From CAUPWF01 sp964369775 (GTDB taxonomy: Bacteria; Bacillota; Clostridia; Lachnospirales; Lachnospiraceae): a stretch of 64,000 nucleotides of DNA. The position numbers and the translations under genes are program-made. The first letter of the stretch is position 1. Each line of letters starts with the position of its first letter. Location: positions 59,903 to 123,902 of the forward strand of contig CAYJHQ010000003.1 of the NCBI GenBank assembly GCA_964369775.1. The letters run 5' to 3'. The notes below the pieces were generated by a model. That model was not told the origin of the DNA and searched no databases. It worked only from the letters and a program-made list of their open reading frames with translations. Positions 7,919 to 16,654 of this stretch are shown here, in pieces.

Positions 7919-9256
7919 ATGAAGATAACCATTATCAAGGTAGCCATGTTTGAAGGGAAGGGCGCCGATGCACTAAAACCCATTTTTTTTGAAATTATGG
8001 ATGCTCTACTGCCACAAGATATTCTTGTGGACTATATAGATGATCGCAAGGAAATACCACCAGAAAAGATAGAGAGTGAGATTATTGCACTTTCTTTTGA
8101 TACGTTCTCTGCGAAGAGGGCGTATCAGTTGGCAAAGCGCTATAAGTGTGAGTCTAATACTATTGTTATGGGAGGATTTCATCCGACTGTCTGCCCAGAA
8201 GAATCGAAGCAATATTGTGATGTTCTACTTCTAGGAGATGCTGAAGGCGTGATGCCTGATTTCGTTAAAGATTTAAAAAAGGGAAGATTAAAAGCTATTT
8301 ATGATGGTAGAATGAAAAATGCACCTATGATGCCCCTTTACCAGAGTAAGCGAAACCCATATAAAAACAAATATCTTCCGCTAGGACTGGTACAGTTTTC
8401 TAGAGGCTGTCGATTTGCTTGTGATTTTTGCAGTGTAAAAACCATGTACCCAGGTGCAGCAATACGAAAGAGCATAGATGAAATCACAAAAGAGATAGAG
8501 GGGATACGAGAACGGTTTTTGTTCTTTATCGATGACAATTTGTTTCATGACGAAAAAAGTGCGAAAGAGTTATTCAAAGCGTTAAAGCATTTAAAGAAAA
8601 AATGGGCCTGTCAGGTTAGTATGGACATTGCAAAAAACGATGAACTATTGTATCTAATGAAGGAAAGTGGCTGTATATGTGTATTGATAGGGTTTGAATC
8701 CTTAAATACAGAGAATTTAAAGGCAATGGGGAAAAGTGCGAATCTGCAATTGATGGACTATGAACGAACTATAAAGAAGTTAAACGATTATAAATTTATG
8801 ATTTATGCGACTTTTGTAATCGGGTACGATGCAGATGATAAAAATTCTGCAAGTGCAATTTTAGAGTTTGCTTCTAAGCAAAACTTTGCAGTTGCTAATT
8901 TTAATCCTCTGATTCCGCTTCCAGGAACACCTCTTTACCAGAGGTTAAAAGAACAAGGTCGATTGCTCTTTCCAGATGGCTGGTGGTTGGATGAACAGTA
9001 TTGTTATGGAGATACCGCATTTCTGCCGGCTAAGATGACGCCAGAGGAGCTTAAGGATTCTTGTAGAGATGCAAGATATCACTTTTATGGAATTAGAAGC
9101 ATCTTGAAGCGGTTTTTTGCAGGACATATACGGATGGGATTCACAAAGGCTTGGTATTATTTGATTATTAACATAGTATCGGGGATAGAGATTCGACGAA
9201 AGCAAGGAGCATTACTCGGAAAGGAGACAGATGAGACTGACATTAATAAAGCCTAA
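7919..9256 (+). CDS. B12-binding radical SAM protein 2 (subgroup B)
   Basis: 445 residues, 12 bases after protein 1, RBS AAGGAGAG. The N-terminal B12-type domain has the subgroup B marks YIDDRKE and DTFSAKRAY plus GGFHPTVCPEE, and lacks DxHxxG. The radical SAM motif is CRFACDFC, followed by FIDDNLF, LIGFESLN and FVIGYDADD; the C-terminal region has the WWLDEQY mark shared with proteins 3 and 5. The C-terminal tail is longer and more basic/aromatic than in protein 1, with a segment (about 390-425) that may touch membrane or a lipid substrate. The last 26 bases overlap the next gene. Confidence 0.88.
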   Translation: MKITIIKVAMFEGKGADALKPIFFEIMDALLPQDILVDYIDDRKEIPPEKIESEIIALSFDTFSAKRAYQLAKRYKCESNTIVMGGFHPTVCPEESKQYCDVLLLGDAEGVMPDFVKDLKKGRLKAIYDGRMKNAPMMPLYQSKRNPYKNKYLPLGLVQFSRGCRFACDFCSVKTMYPGAAIRKSIDEITKEIEGIRERFLFFIDDNLFHDEKSAKELFKALKHLKKKWACQVSMDIAKNDELLYLMKESGCICVLIGFESLNTENLKAMGKSANLQLMDYERTIKKLNDYKFMIYATFVIGYDADDKNSASAILEFASKQNFAVANFNPLIPLPGTPLYQRLKEQGRLLFPDGWWLDEQYCYGDTAFLPAKMTPEELKDSCRDARYHFYGIRSILKRFFAGHIRMGFTKAWYYLIINIVSGIEIRRKQGALLGKETDETDINKA

Positions 9257-10577
9257 TATTGGGCGAAAAGGACATAGCATGTATGTGGATGAAGGGAGAA
9301 TGGAACCTTTACAATTAGGAATCTTAGCAGCGCTTACACCAAAGGATGTGGACGTGGAATTGTTTGACGACCGTTGTGAGGAAATTCCGTATAACAAAGC
9401 AACAGATTTGGTTGCAATCACTGTAGAAACGTTCACTGCTAGACGCGCATACGAAATCTGTCAAGAATATCAAAAACGAGGTGTGAAAGTACTGTTAGGA
9501 GGAATGCATATTACATTGATTCCAGAGGAAGCGGAGGAAATAGCTGATTCGATTATGACAGGAGATGCCGAAGCAGTATGGAGGGAAATGATTGAAGATG
9601 CTAAGCAAGGTAAATTGAAAAAACGCTATGATGCCAAACGATGTGCTGTTCCGCAGAAAGGAGTTCTTGCTAGGAGAGACTTATTTGAAGGAAAGGGATA
9701 TCTACCGATTACTTTATTGCAATTTTCAAGAGGATGCCGTTATGGATGTCGATTCTGCGCATCTACTGCATATTTCAAAGGGAAACAGTTGTGCAGGCCT
9801 GTAGAAGATGTAATTAATGAGATAAAAGCGCAAAAACGAAAATTGCTATTCTTTGTGGATGACAATATTGTATCTGATAAAGAAAAGGCAAAAGAGCTCT
9901 TTCGAGCATTAATCCCTTTGAAAATTAAGTGGGTAAGCCAAGGGAGCATGGATATGTTAGAGGACGATGAGTTGATGCATTTGATGGTAAAAAGTGGATG
10001 TTTGGGAAATGTTATCGGATTTGAGTCAATTAATGGGAATAACATGGAACATATGAACAAGCAAGCAAATATTAAAAAAGTTCATAATCAATATCGTGAG
10101 GAAATACAAAAATTAAGAAATTATGGACTTCAGACATGGGCTGCATTTACTGTAGGTCATGATGGAGATACTATAGAAAGCATTAAAAAAACTTGTCAAT
10201 TTGCAGTTCAAAACAAATTTACTTTTGCAGCGTTTAACATTCTGATGCCCTATCCAAATACCCCATTATATGAGGAACTGGAGAGGGAAGGGCGCTTGCT
10301 CTTTGGGGGAAAATGGTGGTTGCATGAGAACTACCGTTTCAATTATGCGTCTTTCTTGCCAAAGAATATGACATCGGATGAGTTAACAGAAGTATCTTTT
10401 GGATGTCGTGCAAGGTTTAACAGTGTAAGCTCAATTATCACTCGGGTCTTGGATTTAAAGACAAATATGCGAACACCGTATCGATTTATCACTTATTTGT
10501 TATACAATCCTCTTTTTAGAAAGGAAGTATTTAAGAAACAAGGGATGCAATTCGGACTGAGCGGAGAAAAGGAGTAA
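9231..10577 (+). CDS. B12-binding radical SAM protein 3 (subgroup B)
   Basis: 448 residues; the ATG lies inside the end of protein 2 (26-base overlap) behind AAGGAG, so translation is probably coupled. N-terminal marks LQLGILAAL, LFDDRCEE, ETFTARRAY and GGMHITLIPEE identify the B12-type domain of subgroup B. The 4Fe-4S motif is CRYGCRFC, then FVDDNIVS, VIGFESI and FTVGHDGD, and WWLHENY near the C-terminus. With proteins 2 and 5 it looks like a recent in-cluster duplicate that has diverged. Three bases separate it from the next gene. Confidence 0.88.
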   Translation: MRLTLIKPNIGRKGHSMYVDEGRMEPLQLGILAALTPKDVDVELFDDRCEEIPYNKATDLVAITVETFTARRAYEICQEYQKRGVKVLLGGMHITLIPEEAEEIADSIMTGDAEAVWREMIEDAKQGKLKKRYDAKRCAVPQKGVLARRDLFEGKGYLPITLLQFSRGCRYGCRFCASTAYFKGKQLCRPVEDVINEIKAQKRKLLFFVDDNIVSDKEKAKELFRALIPLKIKWVSQGSMDMLEDDELMHLMVKSGCLGNVIGFESINGNNMEHMNKQANIKKVHNQYREEIQKLRNYGLQTWAAFTVGHDGDTIESIKKTCQFAVQNKFTFAAFNILMPYPNTPLYEELEREGRLLFGGKWWLHENYRFNYASFLPKNMTSDELTEVSFGCRARFNSVSSIITRVLDLKTNMRTPYRFITYLLYNPLFRKEVFKKQGMQFGLSGEKE

Positions 10578-10580
10578 TTG

Positions 10581-11285
10581 ATGAAATCTCTAGATGGAAA
10601 AATTGTGAAAGTAGCAGAATTATCGGATAAAGACAAGAAGAGAATGTTTGAGTTAATGGATTTATTCTATGAAAATATTGTATGGGAAATCTTTCTTTCA
10701 GATTTAGAAGAAAAGGATTTTTGCATATTATTATTTGATGAGTCAGAGATAATCTATGGGTTTTCCACGCAGAAAATCATACAAGTGACAGGCGATTTTG
10801 GTGTTGTTCATGGAGTTTTTTCAGGAGATACCATCGTACATAAAGATTATTGGAATTCACATCATCCTCTTTTTTCTATCTTTGGAAGATTTTTTGAAGA
10901 ATATAGCAGAAATTATGAAGAATTCTACTGGTTTATCATCTGCAAAGGCTATAAAACCTATAAGATACTTCCAACTTTTTTTGACTCTTTTTACCCTAAT
11001 TACGAAGAGAAAACACCAGAGTTGGCGCAGTCTATTATTCATTCTTTTGGGAAGTCGTATCATAAGGATTATAATCCGAAAACAGGGGTAGTGGAATATA
11101 ACGACACAAAGGATAAGTTAAGAACAGGGGTTGCTGATGTAAGTGTGAGACAATTGAAGAATCTACATACTGCATTTTTCTGTGAATCGAATCCATACCA
11201 TGCAGCAGGACATGACTTGGTTTGTATTACTAGTCTGAAAAAGTATAATTATCAAAAAGCAAAAGAGGTATTTATATGGGGTTAG
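10581..11285 (+). CDS. Acyltransferase-like protein (GNAT-type fold suspected)
   Basis: 234 residues from ATG 10581 (AGGAG six bases upstream; the TTG just before is not needed). No close family is recognised. The middle segment HGVFSGDTIVHKDYW followed by a long helix resembles strand 4 and the acyl-CoA-binding turn of GNAT acetyltransferases, but the usual Q/RxxGxG/A is not clear. The C-terminal part (VFFCESNPYH-like region around residues 200-215) is Cys/His-containing. No signal or membrane segment. It sits between radical SAM protein 3 and the GH3 gene, overlapping the latter by 10 bases, so it very likely works in the same pathway. Confidence 0.55.
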   Translation: MKSLDGKIVKVAELSDKDKKRMFELMDLFYENIVWEIFLSDLEEKDFCILLFDESEIIYGFSTQKIIQVTGDFGVVHGVFSGDTIVHKDYWNSHHPLFSIFGRFFEEYSRNYEEFYWFIICKGYKTYKILPTFFDSFYPNYEEKTPELAQSIIHSFGKSYHKDYNPKTGVVEYNDTKDKLRTGVADVSVRQLKNLHTAFFCESNPYHAAGHDLVCITSLKKYNYQKAKEVFIWG

Positions 11286-12841
11286 GGGTTTGGTTGGTTC
11301 AGACACTTATTATGCAACTATATAGAAAAGAGGCAAAAGAATTTTATCAAAATTTTCACAAAGTGGAGCAAATTCAAGAAGAGGTATTGATTCGTATTGT
11401 AAATGCGAATAAAGATACAGAATATGGAAGAAAGTACGGATTTGCAGATATTCATTCGAGTAGCGATTATAAAAATAAAGTACCTCTAACGGACTATCAA
11501 GAGTACAGAGAATCCATAGAGCTTATTGCGAAAGGGAAAAAGCATGTACTTACTAGTGAAGATGTATTAATGTTCGAACTCACAGGTGGTAGTGGTGGGG
11601 CTGTGAAGTTAATTCCCTATACACCCTCTTTAAAGCGAGAGTTCCTAGCTGGAATAAAACCGTGGATTTATTCGCTTTATAAAGACTATCCAAAGCTTAG
11701 ATGGGGGAAGAGTTATTGGTCTATTACACCTCCTACCCATCAAGAAAAATATACAAAAGGCGGTATTCCTATTGGTTTTGAAGATGATACGGCTTATTTT
11801 GGAAAGTTAGAGCAAAAGTTGACAAATCAGATATTTGTTCGAGATAAAAGTATCAGTGAGCAAACAGATATGGAAAAGTTTTACTTTAAGACTTGTCTAG
11901 CACTGTTAAAAGAAAAGAACCTTACATTGATCTCCATCTGGAATCCAAGTTATCTTTTTGTACTGTTGGGCTATATGAAAGGACATGCAGACTCTTTATA
12001 TAATAGATTACCTTCAAAGAGAAGGAATGAAATCAAGGAGTGTATCGAGAAGAATGATTATCAATCCATATGGCCGAAGCTCACAGTCATTAGTTGTTGG
12101 TGTGATGGTCTAGCAGCAGGAACTAGTGAAGAAATAAAGAAAGCCTTTCCCAAAGTGCTGATTCAACCAAAAGGGATATTGTCGACAGAAGCATTTATGA
12201 CATTACCGTATAGAGAGACAGGGTTATCCATTCTTAGCTATAAGTCTCATTATTTTGAATTCATGCACACAACCACAGGAAACATTCATTCATACACAGA
12301 GTTAAAAAAGGGAGAGACATACGAGGTGATTTTTACTACATCAGGAGGATTTTATCGCTATCGTATTCGAGATGCAGTCTCTGTTGTTGATTACGAAGAA
12401 ACATATGGATTACCACTTTTAAAATTTGTAGGTAAAACAGATAAAACAGTGGACTATCATGGAGAAAAATTAAATGAATTATTTATAAAGAAGGTCCTGG
12501 AAGAATTTCAGTTTTCAAACAATCAACACTTCCGCTTATTCGCATATGAGAATGGAAGGTATGTATTGTTTATAGAGGGGGAAAAGATTCTAGTAGAAGC
12601 AGAAAAAGAAGCACTAGAAAAAGAGCTGGATGATCTTCTGTGCCAGAACTATCATTATAACCTCTGCCGAGATTTGAGGCAGTTAGAACAGGTGGAGATA
12701 TGTCTTGTTTTTGGGGATGCGAAGCAACAATATTTGGAGTATTATTTAAATAAAGGAAAAAAGTTAGGTGATATCAAATCAGAGTTGCTCTCAAAACACA
12801 GCGATTGGTCTACTGCTTTTCAAACGGAGGAAAAAAGATGA
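11276..12841 (+). CDS. GH3-family acyl-acid adenylating/amide synthetase
   Basis: 521 residues. The three ATP/AMP motifs of the GH3 family, known from plant auxin and jasmonate amido synthetases, are visible: FELTGGSGGAVKLIPYT (about 98-114), VISCWCDGLAAGTSEE (about 271-286) and EVIFTTSGGFYRYRIRD (about 350-366). Such enzymes adenylate a carboxylic acid and transfer the acyl group to an amine, usually an amino acid. The N-terminal YGRKYGF and PLTDYQEY segments also match. It is cytoplasmic and peripheral. It overlaps the upstream gene by 10 bases and shares an ATGA with radical SAM protein 4. The bacterial members are largely uncharacterised; the substrate is probably the scaffold the radical SAM enzymes act on. 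Confidence 0.87.
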   Translation: MGLGVWLVQTLIMQLYRKEAKEFYQNFHKVEQIQEEVLIRIVNANKDTEYGRKYGFADIHSSSDYKNKVPLTDYQEYRESIELIAKGKKHVLTSEDVLMFELTGGSGGAVKLIPYTPSLKREFLAGIKPWIYSLYKDYPKLRWGKSYWSITPPTHQEKYTKGGIPIGFEDDTAYFGKLEQKLTNQIFVRDKSISEQTDMEKFYFKTCLALLKEKNLTLISIWNPSYLFVLLGYMKGHADSLYNRLPSKRRNEIKECIEKNDYQSIWPKLTVISCWCDGLAAGTSEEIKKAFPKVLIQPKGILSTEAFMTLPYRETGLSILSYKSHYFEFMHTTTGNIHSYTELKKGETYEVIFTTSGGFYRYRIRDAVSVVDYEETYGLPLLKFVGKTDKTVDYHGEKLNELFIKKVLEEFQFSNNQHFRLFAYENGRYVLFIEGEKILVEAEKEALEKELDDLLCQNYHYNLCRDLRQLEQVEICLVFGDAKQQYLEYYLNKGKKLGDIKSELLSKHSDWSTAFQTEEKR

Positions 12842-14172
12842 AGATTGCATTGATTGCACCAGCAGGTGCCATGCATAGATATAACGGTTCTTTTGCAAAG
12901 ACCTTACAATATGCACCGCTAACATTGACGAGTCTAGCAGCGTTAGTTCCAGATGAGCTAGAGGCAGAAGTGATGATTTACGACGAAACAGTGGAACCAA
13001 TCCCTCTAGATTTAAAGTGTGACCTAGTAGGGATTACTTGTATTACGGGTACCGCTCCTCGTTGTTACGCATTTGCAGATTATTTTCGAAGAAGAGGAAT
13101 CACAGTGGTACTAGGTGGTGTTCATCCTTCTCTTATGCCAGAAGAAGCCATGCAACATGCTGATGTAGTAATGACGGGATTTGCAGAGCAGACATTTCCA
13201 CAGATGCTATTTGATTACAAATTAAATCAGTTAAAGCCGTTGTATGTGCAAAATACAGGTTACCGAATTGATAAAAAACCAGAGCCACTTAGGCACCTGC
13301 TTAAAAAAAAGAAATATATCACAACGGCTACAGTGGAGGTTATTCGAGGCTGTGCCCATCCATGTACATTTTGTGCGTATCCAGCTGCATTTGGAAGGAA
13401 GACATTTCCAAGACCTGTAGAGGATGTAATTGCAGAACTACGAAACTTGCCAGATAAGGTTATTGTATTTCCGGATGTAAATTTAATTGCAGATGTGGAG
13501 TATGCGAAGCAGTTTTTCAAAGCTATGATTCCATTAAAGAAATACTGGCTTGGTTTAGTGACTTCTTCAGCAGGATTGGATGATGAATTGATTACCCTTT
13601 TTCGAAAGAGTGGATGTAAAGGATTACTTATTGGATTTGAATCCATTGTAGAAGAGTCGCAAAGTTATGTGCGTAAAGTGAGTAATCGATTTTTAGATTA
13701 CAAGGAACTGATGAATAAGCTCCACTCTAATGGGATTTTGGTTCAAGGATGTTTTGCTTTTGGTGGAGATGAAGAAGATGTATCTGTCTTTGAACGAACA
13801 GTGGATTTGGTGATTCAAACAAAGATTGATCTACCGAGGTTTAGCGTACTTACTCCATTTCCAAAGACTCAATTATATGCGGATTTGCAAACACAAAATC
13901 GAATAACAGAGCATAACTGGGCGTTATACGATGTAGAGCATGTCGTATTTCAACCAGCAAAGATGACAGCAGAAGAACTGATGGATGGAATTACATTTAG
14001 CTTTAAGGAGACGTATAAAACGGGCAATATACTAAAACGACTAGCTCCATTTAGGCATAGTCCTTGGCTTTCGTTACCGCTCAATATGGGATATAAAAAA
14101 TATGCAGATAGGTATCATCACTACACACCAGCGGTGATGTGTGATAATTCGGATATACCAGGTGAGGATTAG
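12838..14172 (+). CDS. B12-binding radical SAM protein 4 (subgroup A)
   Basis: 444 residues from ATG 12838 (GGAGG at 12826-12830); an in-frame TTG 33 bases earlier would lie inside the GH3 gene without a site. The N-terminal domain has YAPLTLTSLAALVP and VVLGGVHPSLMPEE, close to protein 1. The 4Fe-4S motif is CAHPCTFC, then FPDVNLI (lacking the DDN of subgroup B), LIGFESI and FAFGGDEED; the C-terminus has HVVFQPAKMT as in protein 1. The ATGA overlap with GH3 implies coupled translation. Same reaction class as its paralogues; specific role unknown. Confidence 0.88.
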   Translation: MKIALIAPAGAMHRYNGSFAKTLQYAPLTLTSLAALVPDELEAEVMIYDETVEPIPLDLKCDLVGITCITGTAPRCYAFADYFRRRGITVVLGGVHPSLMPEEAMQHADVVMTGFAEQTFPQMLFDYKLNQLKPLYVQNTGYRIDKKPEPLRHLLKKKKYITTATVEVIRGCAHPCTFCAYPAAFGRKTFPRPVEDVIAELRNLPDKVIVFPDVNLIADVEYAKQFFKAMIPLKKYWLGLVTSSAGLDDELITLFRKSGCKGLLIGFESIVEESQSYVRKVSNRFLDYKELMNKLHSNGILVQGCFAFGGDEEDVSVFERTVDLVIQTKIDLPRFSVLTPFPKTQLYADLQTQNRITEHNWALYDVEHVVFQPAKMTAEELMDGITFSFKETYKTGNILKRLAPFRHSPWLSLPLNMGYKKYADRYHHYTPAVMCDNSDIPGED

Positions 14173-14175
14173 GAT

Positions 14176-15507
14176 ATGAAGATAACTATGATACTTCCAG
14201 CAATTGGGAAGAAACCAGGAGAAAAATATATAGGGACTTGGAAGATGGAACCTCTTACCATAGCTGTTCTAAAATCAGCTATGCCAGAAGATGTAGAAGT
14301 GACTTTTTTTGATGATCGAATTGAATTAATCAATTACGAAGAACCTACAGATCTTGTGCTAATTACAGTGGAGACTTATACTGCAAAGCGCGCTTATAAA
14401 ATTGCTGGAAAATTTAAAAAACGAAAAATTCCTATAGTTCTAGGAGGGTACCATACAACGTTAATGACAGAAGAGGCTCTTAAATATGCAGATACTATTA
14501 TTACAGGGAATGCAGAAGGAATTTTAGCACAGGTAGTGGATGATTATAGGAATGGATGTCCAAAGAAACAATATCACGGAGGGACAGTGTATTCAGAAAA
14601 ACTACCGGATCATTCTATATTTGAAGGGAAAAAATACTTGCCAGTATCTCTTGTGGAGACTGGTAGAGGATGCTGTTATCAATGTGAATTTTGCGCCATT
14701 AGTAGTTATTATAACTGTACATATCATCGAAGACCTGTAGAATCTATTATTAAAGATATTAAACTCCACCGCCACAAATATTATTTTCTTGTGGATGATA
14801 ATTTATTTGCTGATCGAACTCATCTCTATGAATTGCTTCCAAAGATTAAAGAATGTAAAATTAAGTGGGCAAGCCAGGGGACCTTATCCATTGCAAAAGA
14901 TGAGAAACTTTTAAAAATGATGAAAGATAGTGGTTGTGAATTGATTTTGATAGGGTTTGAAAGCTTGAACACGAGTAATTTGATTCAAATGAAAAAGAAA
15001 GTGAATATTACGACAGAGGAAAGAGATGAGCTAGTGCGTCGTATTCATGCAGCAGGAATTGGAATCTATGCAACCTTCGTATTTGGTTACGATGAAGACG
15101 ATGAATCTACTATTCAGGACGCACTTCGTTTTTCTGAAAAGCATAAGTTTTACACAGCTGCTTTTAATCACCTCTTACCATTTCCAGGAACACCTCTTTA
15201 CGAGAGGCTAAAGACAGATAATCGATTGCTTTATGATAAATGGTGGTTACAAGAAAATTATAATTACGGGGAACTGGCTTTTCAACCAAAGAAGCTTTCG
15301 CCTGAAGAGTTAAGCCGATCTTGTCTCCGGGCTAGACAAGAATTTTCTAAGTTTCATAATGTAATACCAAGAGGAATTCAAGCCATGGGTCATGCTTCAC
15401 CTGCAATCTGGTCATTGTTTTGGGGAATGAATTTGCGTATCGGAGGGGAAGTAGATCAAAAAATGAATATACCGATAGGAGATAACTTAGATGAACTCCC
15501 AAAATAG
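14176..15507 (+). CDS. B12-binding radical SAM protein 5 (subgroup B)
   Basis: 443 residues, three bases after protein 4. N-terminal marks FFDDRIE, ETYTAKRAY and GGYHTTLMTEE place it with proteins 2 and 3. The 4Fe-4S motif is CCYQCEFC, with an extra Cys directly next to the first ligand, then LVDDNLF, LIGFESLN and FVFGYDEDD; WWLQENY lies near the C-terminus. The last 17 bases overlap the final gene of the operon. Confidence 0.88.
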   Translation: MKITMILPAIGKKPGEKYIGTWKMEPLTIAVLKSAMPEDVEVTFFDDRIELINYEEPTDLVLITVETYTAKRAYKIAGKFKKRKIPIVLGGYHTTLMTEEALKYADTIITGNAEGILAQVVDDYRNGCPKKQYHGGTVYSEKLPDHSIFEGKKYLPVSLVETGRGCCYQCEFCAISSYYNCTYHRRPVESIIKDIKLHRHKYYFLVDDNLFADRTHLYELLPKIKECKIKWASQGTLSIAKDEKLLKMMKDSGCELILIGFESLNTSNLIQMKKKVNITTEERDELVRRIHAAGIGIYATFVFGYDEDDESTIQDALRFSEKHKFYTAAFNHLLPFPGTPLYERLKTDNRLLYDKWWLQENYNYGELAFQPKKLSPEELSRSCLRARQEFSKFHNVIPRGIQAMGHASPAIWSLFWGMNLRIGGEVDQKMNIPIGDNLDELPK

Positions 15508-16546
15508 ATATCTATTTTTGCAAGCGACAAGCAAGGACTCAAAAGAGATTGCAGAAGTATTTGAACAACAGAGTTTTGAAGGGAATCTCGCAATCCAATA
15601 TCTACGAAGTGATGACCCACTAGCGTCTTTTCAAGAAGAAGGTGATGAAGTTGTTTGTCTCATCGTGCGAGATATGATGGCAGATAATTTGTTGATTGGG
15701 ACAGGGGCTTGTGTCATTCGAAGAGGGCTTGTTAATTGTAGCCCTTGTAACATTGGTTACCTAACGGGCCTTAAGCTGCGAGAAGAATACCATAAGCAAT
15801 TTCCGTATATCGCAAAAGCTTATCTGTGGATTAAAGAACATACCGTTGGAAAAGTAGATTATTATTATACGACGATATTAGCCGATAATATATATGTGCA
15901 GAAAATGCTAGAGAAAAAGAGAAATAATATGCCCTCCTATTATTATATAGGTGATTATCACACCTTGATACTTAAGGCAGGGGGAAAAAGAAAACAATTA
16001 CGCGATTTAGAAGTGAAAAATTGCGATAGAGAAGAGGTCATGGATTTCTTTGAGAAGAAAGCTGTGAAATTAAACTTTTGCGTAGAAAGTCCAATACAAA
16101 ATCATCTAGAAAATGCCGTGTTTTATAGTATTTCTAGGAATGGTACTACTCTTGCGATTGCATCGCTTATTGATCAACGAAAAGCGAAACAATATAAAGT
16201 TCGGCATTATGGAAGTGTGTATAAGTTGGCGTCGTATTTTCCAACAAATCTATTGGGATATCCAGCCTTTCCTAAAGTAGGTGAAGTGGTCAGTATTAGC
16301 AGTATGAATATATATTTAGGGATGGATATCTCGGATGCTGAATTAAGAGGATTTGTCAGAACGGTGGCGTCTGAGTATAAAGAAACACAGATGATAATGA
16401 TCGGAGTGAAAAAGGATCATAGATTAGAGAAAATAATGAAATCGGAAAAAGTTATTCATTATAAAAGCAAGATGTATCAAGTCGAATTCGGTGAAGGAAA
16501 AGAGGGATTGGAAACGGAGATGGATATTGATATTTCATTCCAATAA
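15491..16546 (+). CDS. Tandem GNAT-like acyltransferase candidate
   Basis: 351 residues; ATG 15491 lies inside the end of radical SAM protein 5, with AGGAG nine bases upstream. No family is recognised with certainty. The first half resembles a GNAT domain: CNIGYLTGLKLREEYH looks like strand 4 plus the acyl-CoA pyrophosphate loop, followed by an aromatic-rich YYYTTILADN strand. The second half (about 170-330) repeats a similar pattern, FYSISRNGTTLAIASL and then VVSISSMNIYLGMD. It would be the last enzyme of the operon, perhaps an N- or O-acyl transfer step with the GH3 enzyme. A new strong promoter begins 34 bases downstream. Confidence 0.55.
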   Translation: MNSQNRYLFLQATSKDSKEIAEVFEQQSFEGNLAIQYLRSDDPLASFQEEGDEVVCLIVRDMMADNLLIGTGACVIRRGLVNCSPCNIGYLTGLKLREEYHKQFPYIAKAYLWIKEHTVGKVDYYYTTILADNIYVQKMLEKKRNNMPSYYYIGDYHTLILKAGGKRKQLRDLEVKNCDREEVMDFFEKKAVKLNFCVESPIQNHLENAVFYSISRNGTTLAIASLIDQRKAKQYKVRHYGSVYKLASYFPTNLLGYPAFPKVGEVVSISSMNIYLGMDISDAELRGFVRTVASEYKETQMIMIGVKKDHRLEKIMKSEKVIHYKSKMYQVEFGEGKEGLETEMDIDISFQ

Positions 16547-16579
16547 CAGAATGGGAAAACCTTGATTTTACAACGGAAA

Positions 16580-16608
16580 TTGACATTTTTCTGACGATGG
16601 GGTATAGT
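16580..16608 (+). promoter_or_regulatory. Promoter of the diguanylate cyclase pair
   Basis: TTGACA (16580-16585), 17-base spacer, TATAGT (16603-16608), about 47 bases before the first start. It separates the two GGDEF genes from the radical SAM operon. Confidence 0.75.
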
Positions 16609-16654
16609 GAATATGTTAGTAGTATAAGTAGTATTTGTGTTAGGAGGAATTGTG

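Noticed and set aside
6623..16546. Hidden RiPP precursor peptide in the radical SAM operon
   Set aside because: Gaps between genes are 3-12 bases or negative, so there is no room for a peptide gene inside the operon.
16547..16579. Attachment-site copy of tRNA-Ser after the radical SAM operon
   Set aside because: No match to the tRNA 3' end was found by eye, and no integrase gene is present.
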